From JAEUMY01 sp033764435 (GTDB lineage Bacteria; Pseudomonadota; Gammaproteobacteria; Burkholderiales; Usitatibacteraceae), in assembly GCA_033764435.1 (NCBI GenBank), contig JANRIX010000010.1, positions 186,001 through 250,000 on the forward strand: a DNA stretch of 64,000 nucleotides. The letters run 5' to 3'. Positions 23,232 to 32,387 of this stretch are shown one piece after another; the stretch's first letter is position 1, and every line of letters begins with the position of its first letter. Both the position numbers and the translations under genes were made by a program. The notes below the pieces were generated by a model. That model was not told where the DNA came from and ran no database searches. It saw only the letters and a program-made list of their open reading frames with translations.

Positions 23232-23678
23232 GTGCATGACAACCCGACCGCGGAGCGCCAGGACTGGATGCGACTGTTGTCCACCGCGCCGCTGGCCATG
23301 CTGGAAGCCTGGGGCGGCACACGCCAGGACGCGCACACCTGGTTGCGCCGGCCGGAGACCGGGCTGGTCATGGTTCGCGGACGCATCGGTGCCACCGGCA
23401 ATCGCTTCAATCTGGGCGAGATGACGCTGACCCGTTGCACCTTGCGCCTTGTGAGCGGGGAGCACGGTGTAGCCTATGTGCAGGGCCGCTCTTCGCGCAA
23501 GGCGGAACTGGCCGCGCTGGCGGACGCGCTGCTGCAAAGCGCTGCGGCGCGTGCCGAAGTGGAACGCGATCTTCTGCAACCGCTGCGCGCGCGCCGCGCA
23601 GTCGATGCCGCACGCCGGGCGCAGGCAGCGCGCAATACCAAGGTCGACTTTCTCACCATCGCACGGGGTGACGAATGA
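23232..23678 (+). CDS. phnG: C-P lyase subunit PhnG
   Basis: 148 aa. The GTG start at 23232 gives MHDNPTAERQDWMRLLS, aligning with the known PhnG N-terminus. Core motifs: TGLVMVRGRIGATGNRFNLGEMTLTRCTLRL and YVQGRSSRKAELAALADALLQ. PhnG is part of the PhnGHIJ core complex that transfers the ribose triphosphate of ATP to the phosphonate. First gene of the plus-strand operon. Confidence 0.93.
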   Translation: MHDNPTAERQDWMRLLSTAPLAMLEAWGGTRQDAHTWLRRPETGLVMVRGRIGATGNRFNLGEMTLTRCTLRLVSGEHGVAYVQGRSSRKAELAALADALLQSAAARAEVERDLLQPLRARRAVDAARRAQAARNTKVDFLTIARGDE

Positions 23679-24304
23679 GCCTCGTGAACACGGTCGATCT
23701 CGCCGACATCGGACCCGGATTCGCCAACCCTGTGCATGCGGCCCAGCAGGTCTTTCGGGTGGTGCTGGATGCACTGGCGCGCCCCGGACGCATCCTCACC
23801 GTGGAGGCGGATTCGCCGCCGCCTGCGGGTGTCGGGCACGCCGCCAACGCGGCGCTGCTGGCCCTCCTCGATCAGGACACCACGCTGTACGTATCGCCCA
23901 ACATCGGCGAGGCCGCCGCGCGGCACTTCCGCTTTCACACCGGCTGCCGTGCGACGCCGCGGATCGAGGATGCGGACTTCATTCTCCTCGCCGCGGGCGA
24001 CGCGTGGCCCGGCAGCACGGCACTGAAGCTGGGCAGCGAATATTCGCCGGAGCAAGGTGCCACCGTCGTGCGCGAGGTCGGCGGCTTCGACAGCGGATTG
24101 CCGCTGGTGCTGACCGGCCCCGGCATCGCGGACACGCAAGCGTTGCAGTCGCCGGCGCTCGACGGCGATTTCGTCGCCGACTGGCAGGCGCTGCGCGGTC
24201 AATTTCCGCGTGGCGTCGATCTGATCCTGACCTCTGGCGCGACCCTCGTCGGACTGCCGCGCAGCACCCGCATCCGCGCCGTCACGGAGGTCGCATGTAC
24301 GTAG
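23675..24304 (+). CDS. phnH: C-P lyase subunit PhnH
   Basis: 209 aa; ATG overlaps the phnG stop (ATGA). Conserved FRVVLDALARPGRI near the N-terminus and PRGVDLILTSGATLVGLPRSTRI near the end are diagnostic. Structural subunit of the C-P lyase core. Palindrome copy 24036-24047 encodes EYS in a variable loop. Confidence 0.93.
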   Translation: MSLVNTVDLADIGPGFANPVHAAQQVFRVVLDALARPGRILTVEADSPPPAGVGHAANAALLALLDQDTTLYVSPNIGEAAARHFRFHTGCRATPRIEDADFILLAAGDAWPGSTALKLGSEYSPEQGATVVREVGGFDSGLPLVLTGPGIADTQALQSPALDGDFVADWQALRGQFPRGVDLILTSGATLVGLPRSTRIRAVTEVACT

Positions 24305-25413
24305 CCGTCAAAGGGGGCGAGCGCGCCATTGCCGCATCGCATGACGAGATTGCCCGCGCGCGGCGCGGCGATCCGGCTGTGCCCGAGTTGAGTGTCGAGC
24401 AGATTCAGGAGCAGCTCAGGCTCGCCGTCGATCGCGTGATGACCGAAGGCAGCGTGTACGACCGCGAGCTCGCCGCACTCGCCATCAAGCAGGCGGCGGG
24501 TGATCTGGTCGAAGCCATCTTTCTCTTGCGCGCCTATCGCGCCACGCTGCCCCGTCTGGGCTACACAGAAGCCATCGACACCACGCGCATGCAGATGACG
24601 CGGCGCATCTCGGCCACGTTCAAAGATCTGCCGGGCGGGCAGGTGCTGGGGCCGACGTATGACTACACCCAGCGCCTGCTCGACTTTTCGCTGGCGGCGG
24701 GCACGCCTGTGGCTGCGAGCGATGACGCTGCGCATGGCGAATATTCGCAACCGGACGCTGCCGATCATGCCTACGCTTCCGTCGTCGAACTGCTCGGCAA
24801 CGAAGGCCTGATCGAGCGCCACGAGCCTGACGCCGGTGACCCAGAACCCGCCGACCTCACCCGCGAGCCGCTGTCGTTTCCGGCCGACCGCGCGTTGCGC
24901 CTGCAGAACCTGGCACGCGGCGACGAAGGCTATCTGCTGGCCATGGGTTACTCCACCCAGCGCGGCTATGCGCACACCCATCCGTTTGCGGGCGAAATCC
25001 GCTTTGGCACGGTGGAGGTGGAAATCGTGCCCGAGGAACTGGGCTTCCCCATCGTCGTGGGCGAGATCGACGTGACCGAGTGCCAGATGGTCAACCAGTT
25101 CGCCGGCTCGAAGACTGCGCCGCCTCAGTTCACCCGCGGCTACGGCCTCACCTTTGGTCACGGCGAGCGCAAGGCCATGGCCATGGCGCTGGTGGATCGC
25201 GCGCTGCGCGCCGACGAGCTGGGCGAGATCGCCAGTCACACCAGCCGGGCGCCGGCGCAGATGCAGGAGTTTGTGCTCTCGCACTCCGACAACCTGGAAG
25301 CGTCGGGCTTCGTTCAACACTTGAAGCTGCCGCATTACGTGGATTTCCAATCCGAACTGGAGCTGGTGCGCAAGATGCGCAAGGCCCACGCCCGCACGGA
25401 GGCCGCTGAATGA
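24295..25413 (+). CDS. phnI: C-P lyase subunit PhnI
   Basis: 372 aa from ATG 24295, overlapping phnH by 10 bp. MYVAVKGGERAI, the DTTRMQMTRRISATFKDLPGGQVLGPTYDYTQRLLDF block, GYSTQRGYAHTHPFAGEIR and a C-terminal SHSDNLEASGFVQHLKLPHYVDFQ are all PhnI features. It catalyses nucleoside-phosphonate bond formation with PhnG, PhnH and PhnL. A palindrome copy (24737-24748, GEYSQ) sits in an acidic insertion. Confidence 0.94.
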   Translation: MYVAVKGGERAIAASHDEIARARRGDPAVPELSVEQIQEQLRLAVDRVMTEGSVYDRELAALAIKQAAGDLVEAIFLLRAYRATLPRLGYTEAIDTTRMQMTRRISATFKDLPGGQVLGPTYDYTQRLLDFSLAAGTPVAASDDAAHGEYSQPDAADHAYASVVELLGNEGLIERHEPDAGDPEPADLTREPLSFPADRALRLQNLARGDEGYLLAMGYSTQRGYAHTHPFAGEIRFGTVEVEIVPEELGFPIVVGEIDVTECQMVNQFAGSKTAPPQFTRGYGLTFGHGERKAMAMALVDRALRADELGEIASHTSRAPAQMQEFVLSHSDNLEASGFVQHLKLPHYVDFQSELELVRKMRKAHARTEAAE

Positions 25414-26297
25414 ATGCGCGCAGCGAAATCACCCCAACAGTGGTGGAGGCCGGCTACAACTTCGCCTACCTCGACGAGCGCACCAAACGCATGATCCGCC
25501 GTGCATTGCTGAAGGCCGTGGCCATCCCCGGCTACCAGGTGCCGTTCGGTTCGCGCGAGATGCCGCTCCCCTATGGCTGGGGTACCGGCGGCATCCAGGT
25601 CACGGCGTCGGTCATCGGCGCGGACGACACGCTCAAGGTCATCGACCAGGGCGCGGACGACACGGTGAACGCGGTGAACATCCGCCGCTTCTTTCAGCGC
25701 ACCACCGGCGTGGCGACGACGGAACGCACCGTGGAAGCCACGCTCATCCAGACCCGTCACCGCATTCCGGAAACGCCGCTTCGCGAAGACCAGATCATCG
25801 TCTACCAGGTGCCGATTCCCGAGCCGCTGGCCCACCTCGAACCGCGCGAGGCGGAAACCAAGGTGCTGCATGGCCTTGCGGAGTACGGGCTCATGCACGT
25901 GAAGCTCTACGAGGACATCGCGCGTCATGGCCACATCGCCGACACCTACGACTATCCGGTCATGGTGGACGGCCGCTTCCTGATGTCGCCCTCACCGATC
26001 CCCAAATTCGACAACCCGAAGATGCATCGCAATCCCGCCCTGCAACTCTTCGGCGCGGGCCGCGAGAAGCGCATCTACGCCATCCCGCCCCACACCACCG
26101 TGGAAAGCCTCGCCTTCGAGGACCATCCGTTCGAAGTGCAGAAGTGGGATCAGGCCTGCGCACTGTGCGGCTCGACGGAAAGCTTCCTCGACGAAATGAT
26201 CACCGACGACAAGGGCGGACGCATGTTCATCTGTTCCGACACCGACTACTGCGGCGAGCGCCGTGCCGCGGCCGCCGACCGGAAGGAAGCCGCATGA
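25410..26297 (+). CDS. phnJ: Alpha-D-ribose 1-methylphosphonate C-P lyase PhnJ
   Basis: 295 aa, start ATGA-coupled to phnI. This radical-SAM-like enzyme cleaves the carbon-phosphorus bond. The C-terminal cysteine cluster CALC...CSDTDYC supplies the Fe-S ligands and the catalytic Cys; PYGWGTGGIQVTASVIG and KVLHGLAEYGLMHVKLYEDI are typical. No palindrome copies. Confidence 0.96.
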   Translation: MNARSEITPTVVEAGYNFAYLDERTKRMIRRALLKAVAIPGYQVPFGSREMPLPYGWGTGGIQVTASVIGADDTLKVIDQGADDTVNAVNIRRFFQRTTGVATTERTVEATLIQTRHRIPETPLREDQIIVYQVPIPEPLAHLEPREAETKVLHGLAEYGLMHVKLYEDIARHGHIADTYDYPVMVDGRFLMSPSPIPKFDNPKMHRNPALQLFGAGREKRIYAIPPHTTVESLAFEDHPFEVQKWDQACALCGSTESFLDEMITDDKGGRMFICSDTDYCGERRAAAADRKEAA

Positions 26298-27076
26298 CCG
26301 AACTCGACCAACCCATCCTGCAGATCACGGGCGTATCCAAGCGCTACGGCGACAGGCTGGCCATCGACGACATTCACTTCGCGCTGTGGCCCGGGGAGGT
26401 GCTGGCCGTGGTCGGCGAGTCCGGCTCCGGCAAGACAACGTTGCTCAATTGTGTGTCCGCGCGCCTGAAACCTGACGGTGGCAGCGTGCAGTTCCGCACC
26501 CGCCATGAAGGCGTGGTGGACATCTACACGCTCTCCGAAGCATCGCGCCGGCTGCTGGCACGCACCGATTGGGGCTATGTCCACCAGAACCCGGCGGACG
26601 GACTGCGCATGGATGTTTCGGCCGGCGCCAACGTGGGCGAGCGGCTCATGGCGCTGGGTGAACGGCACTACGGTCGCATCCGCAGCGAAGCGCTGCAGTG
26701 GATGACCCGGGTGGAGATGCAGGAAGACCGTATCGACGATTCGCCCGCCACGTTCTCCGGCGGCATGCGCCAGCGCCTGCAGATCGCGCGCAATCTGGTC
26801 ACCAAGCCAAGGCTGGTGTTCATGGATGAACCCACATCCGGGCTGGATGTGTCGGTGCAAGCGCGACTGCTCGATCTGTTGCGCACGCTGACCCGGCAGA
26901 TGCATCTCGCCTCGATCATCGTGACCCACGATCTGGCCGTCGCCCGGTTGCTGGCCCACCGCATGATCGTGATGAAGGACGGCCGCATCGTCGAGCAGGG
27001 CCTCACCGATCAGGTGCTGGACGACCCGCAACATCCCTACACCCAATTGCTCGTGAGCTCGGTGCTGCAACCATGA
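26294..27076 (+). CDS. phnK: C-P lyase ABC-type ATPase PhnK
   Basis: 260 aa. Walker A GESGSGKTT, signature SGGMRQRLQIARNLV, Walker B LVFMDEPTSGLDVS and H-loop VTHDLAVARLLA. It resembles oligopeptide ATPases, as PhnK does, and binds the PhnGHIJ core. Coupled to phnJ by a 4-bp overlap. Confidence 0.94.
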   Translation: MTELDQPILQITGVSKRYGDRLAIDDIHFALWPGEVLAVVGESGSGKTTLLNCVSARLKPDGGSVQFRTRHEGVVDIYTLSEASRRLLARTDWGYVHQNPADGLRMDVSAGANVGERLMALGERHYGRIRSEALQWMTRVEMQEDRIDDSPATFSGGMRQRLQIARNLVTKPRLVFMDEPTSGLDVSVQARLLDLLRTLTRQMHLASIIVTHDLAVARLLAHRMIVMKDGRIVEQGLTDQVLDDPQHPYTQLLVSSVLQP

Positions 27077-27819
27077 CATCTCCCAATTTCTCCAGCACTG
27101 TGCCGCGGCAAGCGGTCGTCGAACCCGCCATCCGCATCCGCAATCTGGCGAAGACCTTCACCCTGCACAATCAGGGCGGCGCCGAGCTCGCTGTGCTGCG
27201 CAACGTCGACCTCGATGTCGCGCCCGGTGAATGCGTGGCCCTCGACGGCCCCTCCGGCATGGGCAAGAGCACCTTGCTGAAGTGCATCTACGCCAACTAC
27301 CGCGCCAGCAGCGGGTCGCTCGTCGTGCGCGACGGCAACGAGGCCTTCGATCTCACCACCAGCAATCCGCGCGAGCTGATCCGGCTCAGGCGCGACACGA
27401 TGGGCTACGTGAGCCAGTTCCTGCGCGCCATTCCGCGCGTGCCGGCGCTGGACATCGTGGCCGAGCCGCTGCTGGACGGCGTCGACGCCACACCCGAGCG
27501 GCTGGCCGATGCGCGCCGGCAGGCCGAGGCGTTGCTGCTGCGGCTGCGAATTCCTGTGAGGCTCTGGAGCGTGGCCCCGGCGACGTTTTCCGGTGGCGAG
27601 CAGCAGCGCATCAACATCGCCCGCGGCCTCATCCGCCAGCGGCCGGTGCTGCTGCTGGATGAGCCCACCGCCTCGCTGGATGCGGACAACCGCGTCACCG
27701 TCATGGCGATGATCAACGAGGCGCGCGAGGCCGGTGCCGCCATCGTCGGCATCTTCCATGACCAGCGCGTGCGGGAAAACGTTGCCACGCGGGTGGTCGA
27801 CATGCGGGAGTTCATCTGA
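27073..27819 (+). CDS. phnL: C-P lyase ABC-type ATPase PhnL
   Basis: 248 aa. Walker A GPSGMGKSTLLKCIYANYRASSG, signature FSGGEQQRINIARGLI, Walker B VLLLDEPTASLD and H-loop FHDQRV. It supports the PhnI reaction. ATG overlaps the phnK stop. Confidence 0.94.
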   Translation: MTSPNFSSTVPRQAVVEPAIRIRNLAKTFTLHNQGGAELAVLRNVDLDVAPGECVALDGPSGMGKSTLLKCIYANYRASSGSLVVRDGNEAFDLTTSNPRELIRLRRDTMGYVSQFLRAIPRVPALDIVAEPLLDGVDATPERLADARRQAEALLLRLRIPVRLWSVAPATFSGGEQQRINIARGLIRQRPVLLLDEPTASLDADNRVTVMAMINEAREAGAAIVGIFHDQRVRENVATRVVDMREFI

Positions 27820-28955
27820 TGGAGCTGATTCTGAGAAATGCCCGCGTGGTGCTGGGTGACGAAGTCGTCACGGGCTCGGTTGCGGTGAAGGACGGCCTGA
27901 TCGCCGACATCGCCAGCAACGGGTCCGCGCTGTCCACCGGCCAGGATCTGGACGGCGACTACCTCATGCCCGGCTTCATCGAGCTGCACACCGACAATTT
28001 CGAGCGCCACCTCATGCCGCGGCCCAAGGTGCGCTGGCCGGAGATGCCCGCGCTGCTCGCCCATGACGCCGAGTGCGCAGCGGCCGGCATCACCACTGTC
28101 TACGACGCACTGGGCGTGGGCGACGCCGATCCCGAAGCCATGCGCGGCCAGGACATGGCACCGATCATCACCGCACTACGCCAGGCGCGTGCCGATGGAC
28201 TCTTGCGGGCGGATCACCTGCTGCACATCCGCTGCGAGCTGCCTGCCCCCAACGCGCTCACCCTGTTCGAGCCCTTCCAGCAGGACCCGCTGGTGCGGCT
28301 GATTTCGCTCATGGATCACACGCCGGGTCAGCGCCAGTGGACCAACATCGAACAGGCCCGCGTTTACTACACCGGCAAGAAGGGCTGGTCGGACGAGAAG
28401 TTCGCGCGCTCGGTGGCGCAGTCGATGGAAATGCAGGAGAAGTACGCGCTGCCGCATCGCCGCTTCTTCACCGAATATTCGCAGTCCAAAAACATTCCGC
28501 TGGCGAGTCACGACGACACGCTGCCCGAGCACGTGCGCGAAGCGCATGCGGAAGGCGTGCGCATCAGCGAATTCCCGACCACGGTCGACGCCGCCCGCGA
28601 AGCGAAGACGCTGGGCATGAGTACCGTCATGGGCGCACCCAATGTCATTCGCGGCGGCTCGCATTCGGGCAACGTCGCCGCGGTCGAGCTGGCACGGCTG
28701 GGATTGCTGGACACGCTGTCTTCCGACTATGTGCCGGCCAGCCTGATGGGTGCCGCACTGCAGCTCACCCGCGACGTCGGCTTCACCCTGCCGCAGGCAG
28801 TCGCGACCATTTCGCGCAACCCGGCCAGGGCATTGGCGCTCGGCGACCGGGGGGAGATCGTGACCGGCAAGCGCGCCGACCTCGTTCAGGTGCGTATCGC
28901 CAACGGCCAACCCGTGGTGCGCGCCGTCTGGCGCGAAGGCGTACGGGTCATCTGA
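27819..28955 (+). CDS. phnM: Alpha-D-ribose 1-methylphosphonate 5-triphosphate diphosphatase PhnM
   Basis: 378 aa amidohydrolase. GFIELHTDNFERHLMPRPKVRWP, SLMDHTPGQRQW, LASHDDT and a final NPARALALGDRGEIVTGKRADLV are characteristic. It removes pyrophosphate before the lyase step. TGATG coupling to phnL. A one-mismatch palindrome lies at 28471-28482. Confidence 0.94.
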   Translation: MELILRNARVVLGDEVVTGSVAVKDGLIADIASNGSALSTGQDLDGDYLMPGFIELHTDNFERHLMPRPKVRWPEMPALLAHDAECAAAGITTVYDALGVGDADPEAMRGQDMAPIITALRQARADGLLRADHLLHIRCELPAPNALTLFEPFQQDPLVRLISLMDHTPGQRQWTNIEQARVYYTGKKGWSDEKFARSVAQSMEMQEKYALPHRRFFTEYSQSKNIPLASHDDTLPEHVREAHAEGVRISEFPTTVDAAREAKTLGMSTVMGAPNVIRGGSHSGNVAAVELARLGLLDTLSSDYVPASLMGAALQLTRDVGFTLPQAVATISRNPARALALGDRGEIVTGKRADLVQVRIANGQPVVRAVWREGVRVI

Positions 28956-28957
28956 GG

Positions 28958-28975
28958 GCGTCATCTGCCTGTCAC
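28958..28975 (+). promoter_or_regulatory. Candidate Pho box upstream of phnC
   Basis: GCGTCAT-CTGC-CTGTCAC fits the PhoB heptamer-4-heptamer pattern; the second heptamer is perfect, the first has two changes. Phosphate-starvation control of phosphonate uptake would be expected. Confidence 0.4.
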
Positions 28976-29000
28976 CCGCACTTTCTACACTGCGACCCAC

Positions 29001-29012
29001 TTATCTAGACAA
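29001..29012. promoter_or_regulatory. Putative PhnF operator 2
   Basis: TTATCTAGACAA, in the 71-bp gap between phnM and phnC, matching operator 1 at 23184-23195 in 10 of 12 positions. Confidence 0.55.
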
Positions 29013-29026
29013 CCTTGACCGCAACC

Positions 29027-29908
29027 ATGCAACCCGCCATCCGCGTCACCGAACTGACCAAGTCCTTTGGCAGCCATGCCGCGCAGCGCAGCGTGGCGCT
29101 GGACAAGGTCACGCTGGAAATCATGCCCGGCGAGATGGTGGCCCTCATCGGCGCCTCGGGCTCCGGCAAATCCACACTGCTGCGCCATCTGGCCGGGCTG
29201 ATCGTGGCGGATCGCGGCACGTCTGGCGAAATCGTGGTCAACGGCCGCGTGGTGCAGAAGAACGGTGTGCTGGCCGCGAATATTCGCGAAGTGCGCGAAG
29301 GCATCGGCTTCGTGTTCCAGCAGTTCAATCTGGTGGGCCGGCTGCCCGTGATCACCAATGTCATGGCCGGCATGCTCACCCGCGTGCCGCTCTGGCGCAG
29401 CCTCACCCGCTGGTTCCACACCCGCGAATATTCGCAAGGGCTGGAAGCGCTGGCGCGCGTGGGCATGGCTGAACGTGCGGCCCAGCGCGCGTCGACACTC
29501 TCCGGCGGCCAGCAGCAGCGCGCCGCCATCGCCCGCACGCTGGTGCAGCAGGCCAAGGTGGTGCTGGCCGATGAGCCCATCGCATCGCTTGATCCGGAGT
29601 CCTCGCGCCGGGTCATGGATATTCTCGCCACCATCAACCGCGAGGACCACTGCACGGTCGTGGTCTCGCTGCACCAGGTCAACGTCGCCATCAAGTATTG
29701 CCCGCGCACGATCGCGCTCCGCCGCGGCCAGGTGGTGTACGACGGCCCGTCCGAACGTTTGACGCCGGCCTTGCTGCGCGATCTCTACGGCGCTGAGGCC
29801 GACGAGATTCTCGATCTGCCCGACCACATCTCGCTGCTGCAGGACCGTCGCGAGAGCGCCGCGAACGTTGCCGCCCTGCCTTCCATCCAGGCTGCCCAGG
29901 CAGGCTGA
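29027..29908 (+). CDS. phnC: Phosphonate ABC transporter ATPase PhnC
   Basis: 293 aa from ATG 29027 (a TTG at 29015 is alternative). Walker A GASGSGKSTLLRHLAGL, signature LSGGQQQRAAIARTL, Walker B VVLADEPIASLDPESS, H-loop VSLHQVNVA. Two palindrome copies within 160 bp (29276, 29424) encode ANIR and EYS in non-catalytic segments. Confidence 0.94.
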   Translation: MQPAIRVTELTKSFGSHAAQRSVALDKVTLEIMPGEMVALIGASGSGKSTLLRHLAGLIVADRGTSGEIVVNGRVVQKNGVLAANIREVREGIGFVFQQFNLVGRLPVITNVMAGMLTRVPLWRSLTRWFHTREYSQGLEALARVGMAERAAQRASTLSGGQQQRAAIARTLVQQAKVVLADEPIASLDPESSRRVMDILATINREDHCTVVVSLHQVNVAIKYCPRTIALRRGQVVYDGPSERLTPALLRDLYGAEADEILDLPDHISLLQDRRESAANVAALPSIQAAQAG

Positions 29909-29952
29909 CCCGAATCAACCACCCCATCCGCATCAACCTACCGGAGACCACC

Positions 29953-30933
29953 ATGATCCGCAAACTCGCCATCACCGCCTTGACCGCGCTGGCCGTCGCC
30001 AGCGCGAACAGCGCCCTCGCCGACACCACCAAGGAGATCGTGCTCGGCATCATCTCCACCGAAGCCACCCAGAACCTGAAGCAGAACTGGGATCCGGTCG
30101 TGGCTGACATGCAGAAGAAGACCGGCCTCAAGGTCACCGCCTTCTTCGCGCCCGACTACGCGGGCATCATCGAAGGCATGCGCTTCAACAAGGTGCATGT
30201 CGCCTGGTACGGCAACAAATCGGCCATCGAGGCCGTGGACCGCGCTTCGGGCGAGGTCTTCACCCAGATGGTCAATGCCGATGGCACGCAGGGCTACTAC
30301 TCGCATCTCATCGTGCACAAGGACAGCCCGATCAATTCGCTGGATGACGTGCTGAAGAATGGCAAGAACTATTCGTTCTCCAACGGCGATCCCAACTCCA
30401 CCTCCGGTTTCCTCGTGCCGTCCTACTACGTCTTCGCCCAGAACAAGATCGACGCCAAGACCCACTTCAAGATCACCCGCAGCGCCAATCACGAGACCAA
30501 CGCGCTGGCCGTGGCCAACAAGCAGGTCGACATCGCCACCAACAACAGCGAGAACCTGGACAAGATCAAGGAGCGCTTCCCCGACAAGTTCAAGGACATC
30601 AAGATTGTCTGGTCCTCGCCCCTGATTCCGCTGGATCCGCTGGTGATGAGGAAGGACCTGCCGGAAGCCACCAAGACCAAGGTGAAAGACTTCTTCTACA
30701 CCTACGGCAAGACCGAGAGCGAGAAGAAAGTGCTGTGGAACCTGTCCAAGCTGTCCGGTTTCAAGCCTTCCTCGAACGCGCAGTTGGTCCCCATCCGCCA
30801 ACTGGAACTCTTCCGTGACAAGACCAAGATCGAGTCCGACACCAAGCTGACCGATGCCGAGAAGAAGGTCAAAGTCGCCGAGATCGACAAGAAGCTGGCC
30901 GAGCTGAATCAGCAGCTCGCGATGGCGAAGTAA
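29953..30933 (+). CDS. phnD: Phosphonate-binding periplasmic protein PhnD
   Basis: 326 aa, signal peptide LAITALTALAVASANSALA. The mature part has the PhnD pattern LGIISTEATQNLKQNWDPVVADMQKKTGLKV, VHVAWYGNKSAIEAVDRA, FSNGDPNSTSGFLVPSYYVF and TNNSENLDKI. Delivers phosphonates to PhnE/PhnC. Codon use is biased toward a few preferred codons, suggesting high expression. Confidence 0.94.
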   Translation: MIRKLAITALTALAVASANSALADTTKEIVLGIISTEATQNLKQNWDPVVADMQKKTGLKVTAFFAPDYAGIIEGMRFNKVHVAWYGNKSAIEAVDRASGEVFTQMVNADGTQGYYSHLIVHKDSPINSLDDVLKNGKNYSFSNGDPNSTSGFLVPSYYVFAQNKIDAKTHFKITRSANHETNALAVANKQVDIATNNSENLDKIKERFPDKFKDIKIVWSSPLIPLDPLVMRKDLPEATKTKVKDFFYTYGKTESEKKVLWNLSKLSGFKPSSNAQLVPIRQLELFRDKTKIESDTKLTDAEKKVKVAEIDKKLAELNQQLAMAK

Positions 30934-30942
30934 GGACATCCC

Positions 30943-31746
30943 ATGGCCGCCACCGCCCCCCTACCGCCACTCTCCACCCAGGCCAATCTGCCCAAGACTG
31001 AGTGGACCACGCTCATCATGTGGGGCGTGGTGCTCGGGCTGCTGGCATTGTCCTGGCAGGGCGCGGACATGCGGCCGGCGGACCTGGTCCGCGATTCCGG
31101 CAACATGGCCAAGTACGCGGCCGACTTTTTTCCGCCCAACTTCGCCAACTGGCAGCTCTATCTGAAAGAGATGCTGGTCACGCTGCAGATCGCGCTGTGG
31201 GGCACGGCGCTTGCCGTGCTGTGTTCCATCCCGCTCGGCCTGCTCGCCGCCTCCAACATCACGCCCTGGTGGATTCACCAGCCGGTGCGCCGCCTGATGG
31301 ATGCCTTCCGTGCCATCAACGAGATGGTGTTCGCGATGCTCTTCGTGGTGGCCGTGGGGCTGGGCCCCTTTGCGGGTGTGCTGGCGCTCTGGGTGCACAC
31401 CACCGGTACGCTGGCGAAGCTCTTCTCCGAGGCCGTGGAGGCGATCGACCCGCAGCCGGTGGAGGGCATCCGCGCGACCGGCGCGCACAAGCTGGAGGAA
31501 ATCGCCTACGGCGTGATTCCGCAGGTAATGCCGCTGTGGGTGTCGTACACGCTGTACCGCTTCGAAGCCAACGTGCGCTCGGCCTCGGTCGTCGGCATGG
31601 TGGGCGCCGGCGGCATCGGCGTGGTGCTGTGGGAAATCATCCGCGGCTTCTACTACGCGGAGACGGCAGCGGTTCTGCTCATCATCATCGTCACCGTCAC
31701 CCTGATCGACTTTGCCTCAGGCCGCCTGAGAAGGACGCTCATATGA
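30943..31746 (+). CDS. phnE: Phosphonate ABC transporter permease PhnE
   Basis: 267 aa with about six TM segments. The EAA loop near the middle reads SEAVEAIDPQPVEGIRATGAHKLEEIAYGVIPQVMPLW, and VVGMVGAGGIGVVLWEIIRGFYY follows. Starts 9 bp after phnD. Confidence 0.93.
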   Translation: MAATAPLPPLSTQANLPKTEWTTLIMWGVVLGLLALSWQGADMRPADLVRDSGNMAKYAADFFPPNFANWQLYLKEMLVTLQIALWGTALAVLCSIPLGLLAASNITPWWIHQPVRRLMDAFRAINEMVFAMLFVVAVGLGPFAGVLALWVHTTGTLAKLFSEAVEAIDPQPVEGIRATGAHKLEEIAYGVIPQVMPLWVSYTLYRFEANVRSASVVGMVGAGGIGVVLWEIIRGFYYAETAAVLLIIIVTVTLIDFASGRLRRTLI

Positions 31747-32297
31747 ACACCATCGAGGACATCCTGGCCGTGATTGATGGTCAGGGTTCGCGCCAATACG
31801 GCCGCGAAGCGGTGAGCCAGCGTGAGCACGCGCTGCAGTGCGCGCAACTGGCCGAACAGGCGGGCGCGCCGGATACGCTGGTGGTTGCGGCACTGCTTCA
31901 TGACTTCGGCCATCTGGTGAACAGTACGGCCGACACGGATGGCCCGGATGTGGACGATGTGCATCAGTACATCGCGATTCCTTTTCTCCGTCCGTTCTTC
32001 CCGCCGGCGGTGCTCGAACCCATCCGCATGCATGTCGAGGCGAAGCGGTATCTGTGCCGCGTGGACCCGGCATATTGGGCCGGCCTGTCCGATTGCTCCA
32101 AGCACACCCTCAAGCTGCAGGGCGGCATCTTCTCCGAGGAGGAGGCGGCGCAGTTCATTCAGCGTCCCTTCGCCGCCGATGCGGTCAAGCTGCGCATTTG
32201 GGATGACCGCGCCAAAACCCCGGGGCTCGAGACGCGACCCACGCGCCACTATGCCGCCGTGATGGCGCGCTGCCTGACGGCAGAATCCGTGATCTGA
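31743..32297 (+). CDS. HD-domain phosphonate-degradation protein, PhnZ-like
   Basis: 184 aa, ATGA overlap with phnE. HD motifs: REHALQCAQLAEQAGA (first His), AALLHDFGHLV (HD) and a later His/Asp set. QYGREAVSQREHALQCA resembles the Tyr/Glu substrate segment of the PhnZ dioxygenase (TIGR03276 family), which oxidises 2-amino-1-hydroxyethylphosphonate. No phnY hydroxylase is adjacent, so the substrate is uncertain. Confidence 0.82.
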   Translation: MNTIEDILAVIDGQGSRQYGREAVSQREHALQCAQLAEQAGAPDTLVVAALLHDFGHLVNSTADTDGPDVDDVHQYIAIPFLRPFFPPAVLEPIRMHVEAKRYLCRVDPAYWAGLSDCSKHTLKLQGGIFSEEEAAQFIQRPFAADAVKLRIWDDRAKTPGLETRPTRHYAAVMARCLTAESVI

Positions 32298-32387
32298 TAC
32301 CCGGTTTCACCAGGGCTTTGCGTGCACGACGGCGCAAACCGGCCGCGCTGGCGTTAACATCGGGCACTCGACTCACGATGGTGCCCC

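Noticed and set aside
23476..24294. Long plus-strand extension upstream of phnI
   Set aside because: Overlaps phnG and phnH in another frame with Arg-rich, non-family sequence; phnI starts at 24295.
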